A stretch of 12,500 nucleotides of DNA from Penaeus vannamei (GCF_042767895.1 NC_091574.1:30031502-30044001), one strand, 5' to 3'. Positions 1 to 8,548 are shown, numbered from the stretch's first letter. Notes: generated by a model from the sequence alone, not told the origin. Made by a program: numbers and translations.

Positions 1-90
<90 letters not shown>

Positions 91-95
91 GAGAG
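1..95. repeat. (GA)n then (GAAA)n microsatellite
   Basis: Perfect GA dinucleotides run from the window edge to about 42. They pass directly into perfect GAAA tetranucleotides to about 88, then decay. The array probably continues to the left of the window. It is a pure purine strand with no coding meaning. Confidence 0.97.
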
Positions 96-235
96 GAAGT
101 AAGAGAGGGAGATGGAGAAAGAAAGAGAGAGATATAAAAGGATATAGATAAAGAGAGAGAGAAGGAAGTATATATCGCTATCTATATCTATCTATCTATC
201 CATCTATCTTTCTATATATGTAGAGAGAGGGAGAA
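96..235. repeat. Degenerate GA-rich and TATC-rich spacer
   Basis: Interrupted purine-rich sequence contains a short TATC/TATA block at about 168-215 and joins the leading GA array to the minisatellite on its right. It holds no gene. Confidence 0.8.
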
Positions 236-444
236 AGAGAGTAAGAAAGAGAAAAAATAGACAGACAGACAGAGAGAGAGATAGAAAGAAAGAGAGAAAA
301 TAGACAGACAGACAGACAGAGAGAGAGAGAAAGAAAGAGAGAAAATAGACAGACAGACAGACAGAGAGAGAGAGAAAGAAAGAGAGAAAATAGACAGACA
401 GACAGACAGAGAGAGAGAGAAAGAAAGAGAGAAAATAGACAGAC

Positions 445-485
<41 letters not shown>

Positions 486-745
486 AAGAGAGAAAATAGA
501 CAGACAGACAGACAGAGAGAGAGAAAGAAAGAGAGAAAATAGACAGACAGACAGAGAGAGAGAGAGAAAGAAAGAGAGAAAATAGACAGACAGACAAACA
601 GAGAGAGAGAGAAAGAAAGAGAGAAAATAGACAGACAGAGAGAGAGAGAGAAAGAAAGAGAGAAAATAGACAGACAGACAGACAGAGAGAGAGAGAGAAA
701 GAAAGAGAGAAAATAGACAGACAGACAGAGAGAGAGAGAGAGAGC
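236..745. repeat. 45-bp minisatellite, 11 copies
   Basis: A higher-order unit repeats here: GA-rich run, AGAAAGAAAGAGAGAAAATAG, then a GACA tetranucleotide run. The T of the diagnostic ATAGACAG motif lies at 258, 301, 346, 391, 436, 498, 540, 583, 628, 668 and 714. The period is therefore 40-46 bp, except for one 62-bp unit whose GA run has expanded. Copies differ mainly in the number of GACA and GA units. The long minus-strand frames here (Ser-Leu-Cys-Val-Phe runs, open in all three frames) are repeat translation and not protein. Confidence 0.93.
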
Positions 746-1347
746 GATAGGCAGACAAAGTGAGAGAAAAAGCTCGAAAGGGTCAATGCATAATGACCAG
801 AGCATCATAATTATCCAAGGCAAATATGTCCAAATCGCCGACGCACGAAAATTTACAGTAAAAGGTGTTGAAAATGATTTAAAGGGATTTAGATTCTAAA
901 TGCTTCATTATGGCAAATTACCGCGCATTTTGGACCATGAAACTTGAAAGTAATTTTGAAGAGGCTGAATTGTTTATGCCCTCTAAATTAATTATGCTTT
1001 TTTTGGTCATTTTGAAGTGGCTTTGAAGTTAATATATTATTTTTTTTTAGATTATAGCCCGTGGGATTATGACGTATTTAAGCTTTATCATTAACATATT
1101 TTTTTTAAATAATCATTTTTATTGTATTTCCCTTTCTTTCTAAATTAAGATTCTTTCTATACGAAGACATTACTATTAATTTTACCATTATTATCACTAG
1201 TATTATTATGATAAAAAATGGTATGATTTCCCGTGTCCAATGTTAGGCAATTAAGTCGGTAATGGAAAGGCTTTAGTGATCTGTCTTTCCTGCTCTGCAT
1301 TTTTGGGTCATTTTCAGCCTTTTCAGCATCATTATCATAATGAGATT
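746..1347. other. AT-rich spacer, no gene
   Basis: This is unique-looking AT-rich sequence with short T runs at about 1041-1049 and 1100-1107. I found no long open frame that is not a repeat shadow, no RNA gene and no transposon ends. Confidence 0.7.
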
Positions 1348-1613
1348 GTAATGATGATGGTGGTATTGATGTTAATGATGCTGATGTTAATGATAATGGT
1401 GTTGATGGTGATGGGGTTGATATTGTTGATCGTGTTGATGATGATAATGTTGATGATGATGATGATGATGTTGATGGTGATAATGATGGTGTTAGCGATG
1501 GTGATAATGGTGTTAGTGTTAGTGATAATGGCGATGGCGGTGGTCTTGGTGATGGTGTTGATGAGTACAATGGTGTTAATGCAAATTTCGATGATGATGA
1601 TAATGATGATAAA
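1348..1613. repeat. Imperfect GAT/GTT trinucleotide array
   Basis: GATGATGTT-type triplets continue in one register for about 265 bp with many G/T and A/G substitutions. This explains the methionine/leucine/valine-rich plus-strand frame and the serine/threonine/proline-rich minus-strand frame, neither of which looks like a gene. The array directly abuts the 3' end of the LINE fragment on its right, so it may have grown from that element's simple-repeat tail. Confidence 0.85.
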
Positions 1614-1629
1614 AAATTAGATTCATTCA

Positions 1630-2298
1630 TTTAGTGAGATACCGCACCCACCCTTTGTTTCCACCTTAGAAGGTCTCCCAAGACGAACCGTCAGACAAAA
1701 GCTCGGCCAACTCTAGCTCCTCACGACGTCTGGTCGATCTGCCCAGGCCACGACTTCCTAGGTCGTCCCACAGGCCTCCTCTACCCGGGGTTTTCAATCT
1801 GGTGTGTAGGATCGTACTGTAGGAGGCAATCCAGGTGCCCTTGTAGCCTGAGTTCGCGATTCCTGATAGTACAAGCAAAGGGTCCTGTGCTAGTTTCAAG
1901 GTGTAGCTCTTGTTTGGACACGTGGTCCTGCCAACTGAACCCCATGATCCGGTGCAAGAACCTGTTACAAAAGGCATCAATATGAAACTTCAAGGCAAAA
2001 GACACCAGGTTTCACTACCATAAAGTAAAACTGGCAATATCAGAGTCCTGAAGACACACAACTAGGTCCTTCTTCACAGGGTCCGACATCTCCAAATACT
2101 ATGCTCGAGAGAGTTCATGATCCCTGCTGCCAGGTCGATCCGGCTACTTAATTCCAGGTCTGACAGCTCAGAATCATGAACTACCATACCGAGGTATGTA
2201 AAACTCTTTGCGACTTTATTATTCTCGGTGCAAGTACGTGCCGCATGAAGTTCTAGCATGCTCCCAAAGTCCTGAATCTTGGTCTTGGTCCATGGGGA
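1630..2298 (-). pseudogene. C-terminal part of the LINE ORF2, broken
   Basis: This continues the LINE protein downstream of the hAT insertion. It opens with ESPWTKTKIQDFGSM, then SFTYLGMVVHD and SIWRCRTL within 2074-2298. After a stop or frameshift, LILPVLLYGSETW is at 2005-2043. DAFCNRFLHRIMGFSWQDHV and RELRLQGHL follow between about 1975 and 1830. A C-terminal block, REELELAELL in one frame and WPGQIDQT plus RWKQRV in another, lies at about 1650-1755, showing a further frameshift. The order matches the thumb and C-terminal region of endonuclease-type LINEs. In-frame stops and at least three frame changes make it a pseudogene. A TAA followed by ATGAATGAATC near 1620-1632 marks the likely end of the element. 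Confidence 0.85.
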
Positions 2299-2752
2299 CT
2301 CTAGACCAGTGGTTCCCAACCTTTTTCACTCTGTGGCCCCCGACCAATATGAAATAACCCCCTTTATGCTAAATCTAGTTTATTCTGGAGAGAGATATCT
2401 ACTAGGAATATTGTCTGAAACAGCAGTCGAGTAGAGAAAATGGTCTAAAATTAGATGGCACGTCAGCTACCTTTACCAACGTAAAAATTTCAATAACGGA
2501 AGTGACTATATTAACTGATGGGGTACTTGTCTGTGGTTGTGATCTAAATCAGTGGTCCCCAACCTCGTTTATTCTGTGGCCAATATATAATGATTTCCTT
2601 GGTCCTGTTAAGATACAATTTAATAGTTATGAATAATGTAATTGTACCAACAGCTATAGGACAAGAAAACAACATGATTCCAATTTACTGATATGTATCC
2701 CATAGCCTCCGTGGGGGCCATGCCCCCTAAGTTGAGAACCCCTGCTCTAGCT
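2299..2752. mobile_element. hAT-like nonautonomous DNA transposon with 8-bp TSD
   Basis: The left end CAGTGGTTCCCAACC begins at 2307. The right end, read inward on the minus strand from 2744, is CAGGGGTTCTCAACT, matching at 12 of 15 positions. CAGNGGTTCNCAAC termini and 8-bp target duplications are typical of hAT transposons. The flanking octamers are CTCTAGAC (2299-2306) and CTCTAGCT (2745-2752), agreeing at 6 of 8. The element is 438 bp with no transposase frame, so it is nonautonomous. It sits inside the LINE: the interrupted LINE frame reads NSLGL on one side and GLESPWTK on the other, as expected if the element split a continuous coding sequence. A second left-end copy lies inside it at 2550. 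Confidence 0.8.
2550..2744. mobile_element. Second, internal hAT-like left terminus
   Basis: CAGTGGTCCCCAACC at 2550-2564 repeats the outer left terminus with one change. It is followed by a similar TTCTGTGGCC segment (compare CTCTGTGGCC just inside 2307), so the left about 35 bp is present twice. Only one right terminus (2730-2744) is visible. The internal copy may therefore be the intact short element of about 195 bp, with the outer one truncated by it, or the end was duplicated in tandem. Confidence 0.6.
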
Positions 2753-2789
2753 AGACCTAAGGAATTCACTTCACTGATAAATGCATAGA

Positions 2790-3740
2790 GCCGTCACTGG
2801 GGTTTCCAGAAACTTAGATAAGTTAGCAATATCAACAGCAAAATCGCGGTCGGTAACTTTAATAATGCCGCCTCACTCCACAATGACTGTGGCTAGTAGC
2901 TCTGTCTTGAATCCAGTCCATGCGTGTTAAAAAGTGTTGGTGCGAGAACATAGCCTTGCCTCACTCCTGAGTTTGCCACTAATGACCTTAGCTTTTGACA
3001 CGACAGATAATTCTAAATAATTAATCAGTCACTCCTGAGTTACCAGAGAAGCTAGACAAACATCCACCAGGCTTGCAGGCTTACTACAATTCTTGTTATA
3101 ATTCCCTTCAGTCTCGGGATCTCCAAGAGTGATTCACGACGCACCGAGTCGACCGCCCTCTTAAGGTCAATGTGGGCTGCAAGCAATCCACGACCGAACT
3201 CACGATGGTGCTCTACTGTGACTCGAAGCGCCAGGATAGGGTCGATATATGATACGTCTCAGAAGGATGTGAGCGAGAACCTTGCCTGGTATACTGAGTA
3301 AAGTAATACCTCGGCCATGGTCCCATGGACCCCCTTTCCCCTTCTAGAGAGGGATGACGACACCCCTCAACAGGCCAAGGGGAAGGGTACCAGACTGGCA
3401 GACGGCAGCCAGGACAGCATGCGAAACCCGCACCATAGATTCACCACCAGCTTTCAAGAATTCTGCAAGAATGCCGCAAACACCCATTGCTGTACCATCC
3501 TCCAGCTGGAAGATCGCCTCCTTAACTTCAGCTAAGGAGGCGTCCCGGCATAGGGATTGCGACACCACTCGCGTCCAGGCTAACTGCTGCCTCTATCAAC
3601 CTTACACAAGTGTCCTACGTATTCAGCCCAACGTTCCCGAATCCCAACACGATCTGAAATGACCCGACCACTCACCGGGCGGATTAGAAGTCGTCTGTGA
3701 GGAGAGCTTGGAGTTCAACTTTGTCAGGGCTTTGTTATTT
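2790..3740 (-). pseudogene. Reverse transcriptase core of the LINE, broken
   Basis: This held the RNA-dependent DNA polymerase that primes on nicked target DNA. From high to low coordinates: an open block at 3568-3344 contains AMGVCGILAEFLKAGGESM and ends GVVIPL at an in-frame TAG (3344-3346), where related elements usually have Trp followed by KGKG. RGITLLSIPGKV falls within 3251-3313. The segment between ILLRRI and DPILALRV is shorter than I expect for the family, suggesting an internal deletion of roughly 20 codons; that size is from memory of the family. Motif A, HIDLKRAVDSV, is at 3142-3174 with its aspartates kept. NSGVRQGYVLAPTLFN is at 2926-2973. Motif C is FAVD at 2831-2842 instead of F/YADD, so one catalytic aspartate is Val. 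At least two frameshifts lie between motifs B and C. Plus-strand frames over this region are antisense shadows. Confidence 0.87.
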
Positions 3741-4250
3741 ACGAAAATACAATGGTAATGTTAATAGTAACATTCGATTTTTTACTTATCATAATTAATC
3801 AACAATATCAAGCGGGTATTGTGATTACCATTATTGCCACCTTTGCTATTGTTGCTGTTGTTTTTACTGCCATTAATGTGTTCATCATTATTCTTTATTT
3901 ACGTAAACAATGTTAGCATTGTTATTGCTTTCAGTGTAAATAACTTCACCGCTTTTATTGTCCTTGTAACTATTTCTATAATTTTGATAAACATTATAAT
4001 TATTATAATTATTGATCTTATTACTATAAATATCATTGTTATTGTCATGTCTATAATTGCAACTGCTAGGACTATGTTTGTTTTTTATTATCAAAGACCT
4101 CGTTGTTACTGTATCTGGTAATACCATTTTCATATCACTATTATTATCGTCATTATCATTCCTTTCATCATCATACACAATATCATTATTATCATCATCG
4201 TCATTATTATCATTATGGTAATTTGATTTTCATTATTATTATCCTTTTCT
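3741..4250. repeat. AT-rich DNA with imperfect ATT/ATC/GTT triplets
   Basis: Scattered ATT, ATC and TGTT triplets, densest at about 3975-4045 and 4135-4235, form a decayed trinucleotide repeat. The Ile/Asn-rich frames on both strands are products of this composition. No gene is visible. Confidence 0.75.
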
Positions 4251-4920
4251 CGTCTCTTATATAACCTGACAATATGCTGCATCTATAATCCTTCTTTCTC
4301 ATTCTCTACATTACTCTCTCCCCTTCTATCACTCATTCATTCTGTTTCTGCCTCTCTATCCCTCTATCTCCCTCTTTCTGTCTTTCAATCTCCATGATAT
4401 TCTCTTTCTTCCCCTCTTTCTTTCTCTCTCTCCTTTATTTCCAACCGCTATTTTCCATCCATAACATTCAATTACAGATTGATAGTCAAATACCACAGAA
4501 CATCCATACTTTCCCCCTCTCTTCGAATACAAGAGAACTACAATGCAGAATGAAATATTTCCCCATGCAAGGTCAGTTGGTGTGCAACGTGTTTAATATT
4601 TTTGCAACATTGGAACCCCCGCCTGCAAACTAGCATAGAAATGACGCATCCATCACAGCCTACGGATCACGTCAAAAGGGTACATAATTAATGCTTAGCT
4701 TTTCTTTAAACCAACGTATCTCTAGTCGTGCCATTATACATGTCATCAATGGTGTTGATATTTTCATTACTGTGACTACTATTACTGTTAACATCATACC
4801 AATTATTATTATTAATGATCCCAACAGTTTAAACGTAATTGCTACCATCATGCTGATGCAGATATTGAAGAGCAGAGAACGAGATATATGACCTGTGAAA
4901 ATTAATGGAGGGCGTATGAT
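4251..4920. other. Pyrimidine-rich then plain spacer, no gene
   Basis: The first 200 bp are CT-rich (short CTCTCC/CTTTCT runs). The rest is ordinary AT-rich sequence with ATT/ATC patches at about 4790-4815. I see no splice-bounded frame, transposon ends or RNA gene. Confidence 0.6.
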
Positions 4921-5101
4921 TTTGGGAGAGGGAGAGAGGGAGAGAGGGAGAGAAAGAGAGAAAGAGAGAAAGAGAGAAAGGGAGAAAGAGAGAAAGATAG
5001 ATAGATAGAGAGAGGGAGGGAGGGAGGAAGGAGGGAGGGAGGAGGGAGGGAGGGAGGGAGGGAGGGAGAGAGAGAGAAGGAGGGAGGGAGGGAGGGAGGG
5101 A

Positions 5102-5104
<3 letters not shown>
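4921..5104. repeat. (GAGAGGGA)n and (GGGA)n purine array
   Basis: Interrupted GAGAGGGA/GAAAGAGA units are followed from about 5009 by GGGA tetranucleotides broken by AAGG. It is all purine on the plus strand except a few T residues in a GATA patch near 4997-5008. It leads straight into the large GA array. Confidence 0.95.
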
Positions 5105-5199
<95 letters not shown>

Positions 5200-5265
5200 G
5201 AAAAGAGAGAGAGAGATCAAAAGCGAGAGAGAGAGACAAAGAGAGAGAGATAGCAAGAGAGAGAG

Positions 5266-5361
<96 letters not shown>

Positions 5362-5438
5362 AAGGAGAGAGAGAGAGAGAGACAAAGGAAGAGAAAGAAA
5401 GAGAGAGATCAAGCAGAGAGAGAGAGAGAGAGAGATCA

Positions 5439-5517
<79 letters not shown>

Positions 5518-5619
5518 GGGGAGCGAGAGAGAGAGAGAGAGAAAGAGAAAGAAAGAGAGAGAGAGGCAGACAGACACAGAGAGAGAGCAAGAGAAAGAGA
5601 AAGAAAGAGAGAGAGAGAG

Positions 5620-5700
<81 letters not shown>

Positions 5701-5718
5701 CCAAGAGGGAGAGAGAGA
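5105..5718. repeat. Long (GA)n microsatellite, about 600 bp
   Basis: Several perfect GA runs of 60-95 bp are separated by short recurring interruptions: GATCAAG(G/C) at about 5216, 5358, 5407 and 5434, GACAAAG at 5235 and 5381, and CGAGAG patches. The recurrence suggests segmental duplication within the array. The Arg-Glu (plus) and Ser-Leu (minus) frames that span it are repeat translation. Confidence 0.96.
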
Positions 5719-6106
5719 GTAAATGGAGGAGGGGGGAGGTTAAAGCAGAAAATAAAACCAGAGAAGCAAGAGAGAGATATCCAACCAGGCAGGACATATG
5801 TACGGAAAAGAGGACAAAAATAATACCAGTAAAAGAAAAGAAAAAAAAAAAGAAAAGAAAAAAAAAACACACTAAAAAGTTAAATGCCCTCAAAGGTAGG
5901 GGAAACAGAAAGAAAGAGAGAGAGAGTGAGAGAGAAAAAAGACTTGAAAAAAAAAAAAAGAATTCTCTCCCCTCCGCACGCCCTCGCCACAAAACACCCG
6001 CAGAGATCCCAAACAGAGCGAGTTCTGTTAGCGCTAACACCTGTTTCCACACTCGCGCGACATATCCCCCTCGCACATACTCGTAAACGCACCCGTGTAA
6101 CCTGAC
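5719..6106. other. Spacer with A-rich runs, no clear gene
   Basis: Purine-rich sequence contains A runs at about 5838-5867 and 5936-5960. A short more balanced stretch at 5965-6105 includes GCGC and CACTCGCGCGAC. No convincing coding frame or RNA gene is visible. Confidence 0.55.
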
Positions 6107-6672
6107 AGGGAGGTGAAGGGTGGCAGGGGAAGGGAGGGGAAGGAGAGGGAAGGGAGGGGAGAGGAGGAAGGGAGGAGGGGAAGGGAGGGGAAGGGATGAC
6201 GAGGGGAAGGGAGGGGTTGGGAGGGGAAGAGAGAGGGAAGGGAGGGAAGGGCGGGGAAGGGAGGGAAGGGAGGGGAAGGGAAGGGAGGGGAGAGGAGGGG
6301 AAGGAAGGGGAAGGGAGGGAGGGGAGGGAGGGGTGGGGAAGGAGAGGAGGGGAGGGGAAGAGAGGGGAAGGGTAGGGGAGGGAGAGGGAGGGAAGGGAGG
6401 GAAGGGGAAGGGAGGGGAGGAAGGGGAGGGGAGGGGAAGGGAAGGGAAGAGAGCGGAAAGAGGGGTGGGGAAGGGAGAGGGAGGGAGGGGGGGAGGGGGA
6501 GGGGAAGGGAGGGGGAGGAGAGGGGAAGGGAGGGGAAGGGAGGGGAGGGGAAGGGAGGGGAAGGGAGAGGAGGGGAGGGGTGGGGAGGGGAGGGGAAGGG
6601 CGGGGAAGAGAGGGAAGGGAGGAGAAGGGAGGAGGAAGGGGAAGGGAGGGGAAGGGAAGGGAGGGGAGGGGA
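6107..6672. repeat. G-rich polypurine tract (GGGAAGGGAGGGG-like)
   Basis: About 565 bp are almost entirely purine on the plus strand, built from GGGA, GGGAA and GGGGA units with only a few T and C interruptions (for example near 6195-6201, 6214-6217 and 6331-6335). Runs of three to five G recur every few bases, so the plus strand could form many G-quadruplexes and the duplex has H-DNA (triplex) potential. The Ser-Pro-Leu minus-strand and Gly-Arg-Glu plus-strand frames are composition artefacts. Confidence 0.95.
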
Positions 6673-6949
6673 CGGCTGCAGAAATATGATTTGGGCCTCG
6701 CGTTTCTTCCTCGAGGACACTTCGTCATGTCGCCCTGTCGCTTGGCGGGATCGTCCGGCGGCGGGGGATGAATAGACCGGGTTGTGGGGGGGGTGGGGGT
6801 GGGGGGAGCGATGCTTACAGGGAGGATTTTACTTGTATGCAATTGTATATATATATAGGTAGGTATCTGTTTATTTATTTTTTTTTTTTTCTTTTTCTAA
6901 TTTTCTATAATAGGCACTCGCAAAGCCTAAGAAAATATCCATATATCCC
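6673..6949. other. Mixed spacer with G run and T run
   Basis: This holds a GC-rich stretch to about 6810, including G runs at 6785-6808, then a short TA block (6846-6858) and a T run (6877-6892). No gene can be supported. Confidence 0.6.
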
Positions 6950-7192
6950 TATAGAAAGACAGGATAACCAGACAGACTAGCAGACATACAGACTGACGGA
7001 TAGACAGACAGAGATAACAAGACAGCGCCAGACTAACAGACAGAGACGAACAGTAAGGCGGGTAGACAGACATACAAACCGACGTATAGACAGAGAGACA
7101 AAGAGTCAGACAGACAGACAGACAATCGCACGGGCTAAAAGACAGAGAAACAGAGATCCAGACAGACAGACAGACAGACAGACAAAGGCAAA
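6950..7192. repeat. Degenerate GACA tetranucleotide array
   Basis: GACA/CAGA units recur with many substitutions, with cleaner runs at about 7106-7124 and 7158-7184. The minus-strand Ser-Val-Cys-Leu frame is a repeat shadow. The same tetranucleotide occurs inside the minisatellite at 236-745. Confidence 0.85.
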
Positions 7193-7440
7193 CACACGCG
7201 CAGACGATCCCATTCATCATGGCGACGGGCGCGCGTCCTCCCAGGCGAGAGGCGGAAACAGGGCCGGTTAATGAATATTCCGAAGAGTGAGACACACGAA
7301 TTGCAGTCCGGTTCAGGGGCTCGAGTGCTCAGGTATTTCCGATATTACTTACGTTCCTCGACCGGCCGTGGAGAGGCTGCAAAGTCGACGATCTGGGCTT
7401 CTTGTGGGACGTCGACTTTGCCTCTTTGTTGGATCCGCTT
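7193..7440. other. GC-richer unique segment with 12-bp inverted repeat
   Basis: This segment is more balanced in composition than its surroundings. It contains a perfect inverted repeat, GCAAAGTCGACG (7379-7390) and CGTCGACTTTGC (7410-7421), around a 19-base loop. A plus-strand frame crosses it and then runs into pyrimidine-rich DNA. CAG/GTATTT at about 7330-7338 could be a splice donor. There is not enough to call an exon. Confidence 0.5.
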
Positions 7441-7880
7441 TCGATCTCTCGTTTTGTTTATTTTCTTTATCTAGTTTTCCTTTTTCTTTGTTGTGCTTTT
7501 GTCGTTTTATTTTTGCGTTTTTTTTAGTTTTCTCTTTTTTTTTGTTCTGCTTTTGTATTTCTTTCTCTATGTTCATCTTTTTTTTATTTATTTTTTTGTC
7601 CTTGCTTTTGTATTTCTTTCTCTATGTTCATCTTTTTTTTATTTATTTTTTTGTCCTTGCTTTTGTATTTCTTTCTCTGTGTTCAACTTTTATTTATTTA
7701 GTTTATTTTTTGTCCTTGTTTTTGTCTCTCTTTCTCTTTGTTCGACTTCTTTATTCACTCGGTTTCTTTCTCACCCTCTCTCTCTATTTTCCTTTCCTCC
7801 CTCTCTGTCTGCCATCCTCTATTTTCGTTTCCTCCTCATCTATCTATCTTTCTCTTTCAACCTTCGTCTCTTTCTTCCTT
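7441..7880. repeat. T/C-rich block with 55-bp minisatellite
   Basis: The plus strand is strongly pyrimidine. Inside it, 7551-7605 and 7606-7660 are identical 55-bp units starting TTTTGTATTTCTTTCTC. A third diverging copy starts at 7661 and a looser fourth at about 7720; the GTTC(A/G) marker falls at 7571, 7626, 7681 and 7740. The Phe/Leu-rich frame over it is composition and not a membrane protein. Confidence 0.88.
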
Positions 7881-8062
7881 TGTTTCTATCGATCAGTTTT
7901 AATGGCGGTTAAAACGTTTCACAATTCTACGTAACAGCTGTTGGCGTCAAATTCCGTTTTTTATTTATTTTTTTTACCATCATAATTCCTGCTGATTGTT
8001 TCGCTCCCTGAAATTTTCACAGCGAATATGTATTAATGTTTTTGCATGCAGCTTAGTATTGA

Positions 8063-8064
<2 letters not shown>

Positions 8065-8140
<76 letters not shown>

Positions 8141-8148
8141 GTATATAT

Positions 8149-8222
<74 letters not shown>
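8065..8222. repeat. (AT)n microsatellite
   Basis: Perfect AT dinucleotides are interrupted only by GT substitutions near 8129 and 8141 and a G near 8149. The array is self-complementary and so prone to cruciform formation and slippage. Confidence 0.97.
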
Positions 8223-8226
<4 letters not shown>

Positions 8227-8257
8227 GATTGAACACATACACACCAATTTCCTTTGC

Positions 8258-8286
8258 CTGTCTCCCTCCCTCCCTCTCCTTCTCTC

Positions 8287-8331
<45 letters not shown>

Positions 8332-8353
8332 TTCTCTCGCTTTCTCTCGCTCG

Positions 8354-8370
<17 letters not shown>
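8258..8370. repeat. (CT)n microsatellite
   Basis: TCCC units give way to CT dinucleotides with periodic CGCT and TTCTCTCGC interruptions. It joins directly to (TA)n at 8371. Confidence 0.96.

Positions 8371-8427
<57 letters not shown>
8371..8427. repeat. (TA)n microsatellite
   Basis: Perfect TA repeats run head to tail with the preceding CT array and are followed by a short ACACAC stretch (8428-8447). Confidence 0.96.
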
Positions 8428-8428
<1 letters not shown>

Positions 8429-8453
8429 CACACACAGACACACACATGTATAC

Positions 8454-8456
<3 letters not shown>

Positions 8457-8548
<92 letters not shown>
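8457..8548. repeat. (TA)n microsatellite
   Basis: Perfect TA repeats of about 92 bp sit between unique AT-rich linkers. Confidence 0.96.

Larger units (their letters stand above)
1618..3740 (-). mobile_element. Degenerate non-LTR retrotransposon (LINE), 5'-truncated
   Basis: Read on the minus strand, translated blocks appear in collinear LINE ORF2 order. A linker/pre-RT block (ERWAEYVGHLCKVD, about 3580-3625) comes first. RT block 0/1 follows (ending GVVIPL at 3344), then RGITLLSIPGKV, motif A (HIDLKRAVDSV), motif B (NSGVRQGYVLAP), motif C (FAVD), thumb/connector (SFTYLGMVVHD), LILPVLLYGSETW and the C-terminal basic region. The upstream endonuclease domain is absent, so the copy is 5'-truncated or broken near 3740, where sequence becomes AT-rich. 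The 3' end near 1618 carries TGAATGAAT, like the short simple-repeat tails of some LINE families. I do not assign a clade. A hAT-like insertion (2307-2744) interrupts it. The copy cannot encode an active enzyme. Confidence 0.88.

Noticed and set aside
236..745. CRISPR-like array with a 45-bp period
   Set aside because: There are no unique spacers; the variable parts are GA and GACA length changes, and the context is eukaryotic.
196..823. Three overlapping minus-strand frames of about 190 codons
   Set aside because: All three frames are open because the minisatellite contains no stops; the products are Ser-Leu-Cys-Val-Phe repeats.
1276..1620. Met-rich plus-strand frame
   Set aside because: It is translated GATGATG/GTT triplets and not a metal-binding protein.
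3317..3662. Plus-strand frames with normal-looking composition
   Set aside because: They are antisense to the LINE reverse transcriptase block, which explains the composition.
4672..5577. 301-codon Ser-Leu-rich minus-strand frame and the opposing Arg-Glu-rich frame
   Set aside because: Both are translations of (GA)n/(TC)n and show no non-repeat domain.
5838..5867. A-rich run as a poly(A) tail of a retroposed copy
   Set aside because: It is broken by G residues inside purine-rich DNA, with no upstream transcript-like sequence or target duplication seen.
5880..6842. 320-codon Pro/Ser-rich minus-strand frame
   Set aside because: It is a direct product of the G-rich polypurine tract; several frames are open at once and the flanks lack gene structure.
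7287..7934. 215-codon Phe/Leu-rich plus-strand frame resembling a membrane protein
   Set aside because: Hydrophobicity comes from T/C-rich DNA and a 55-bp minisatellite; neighbouring frames are also open.
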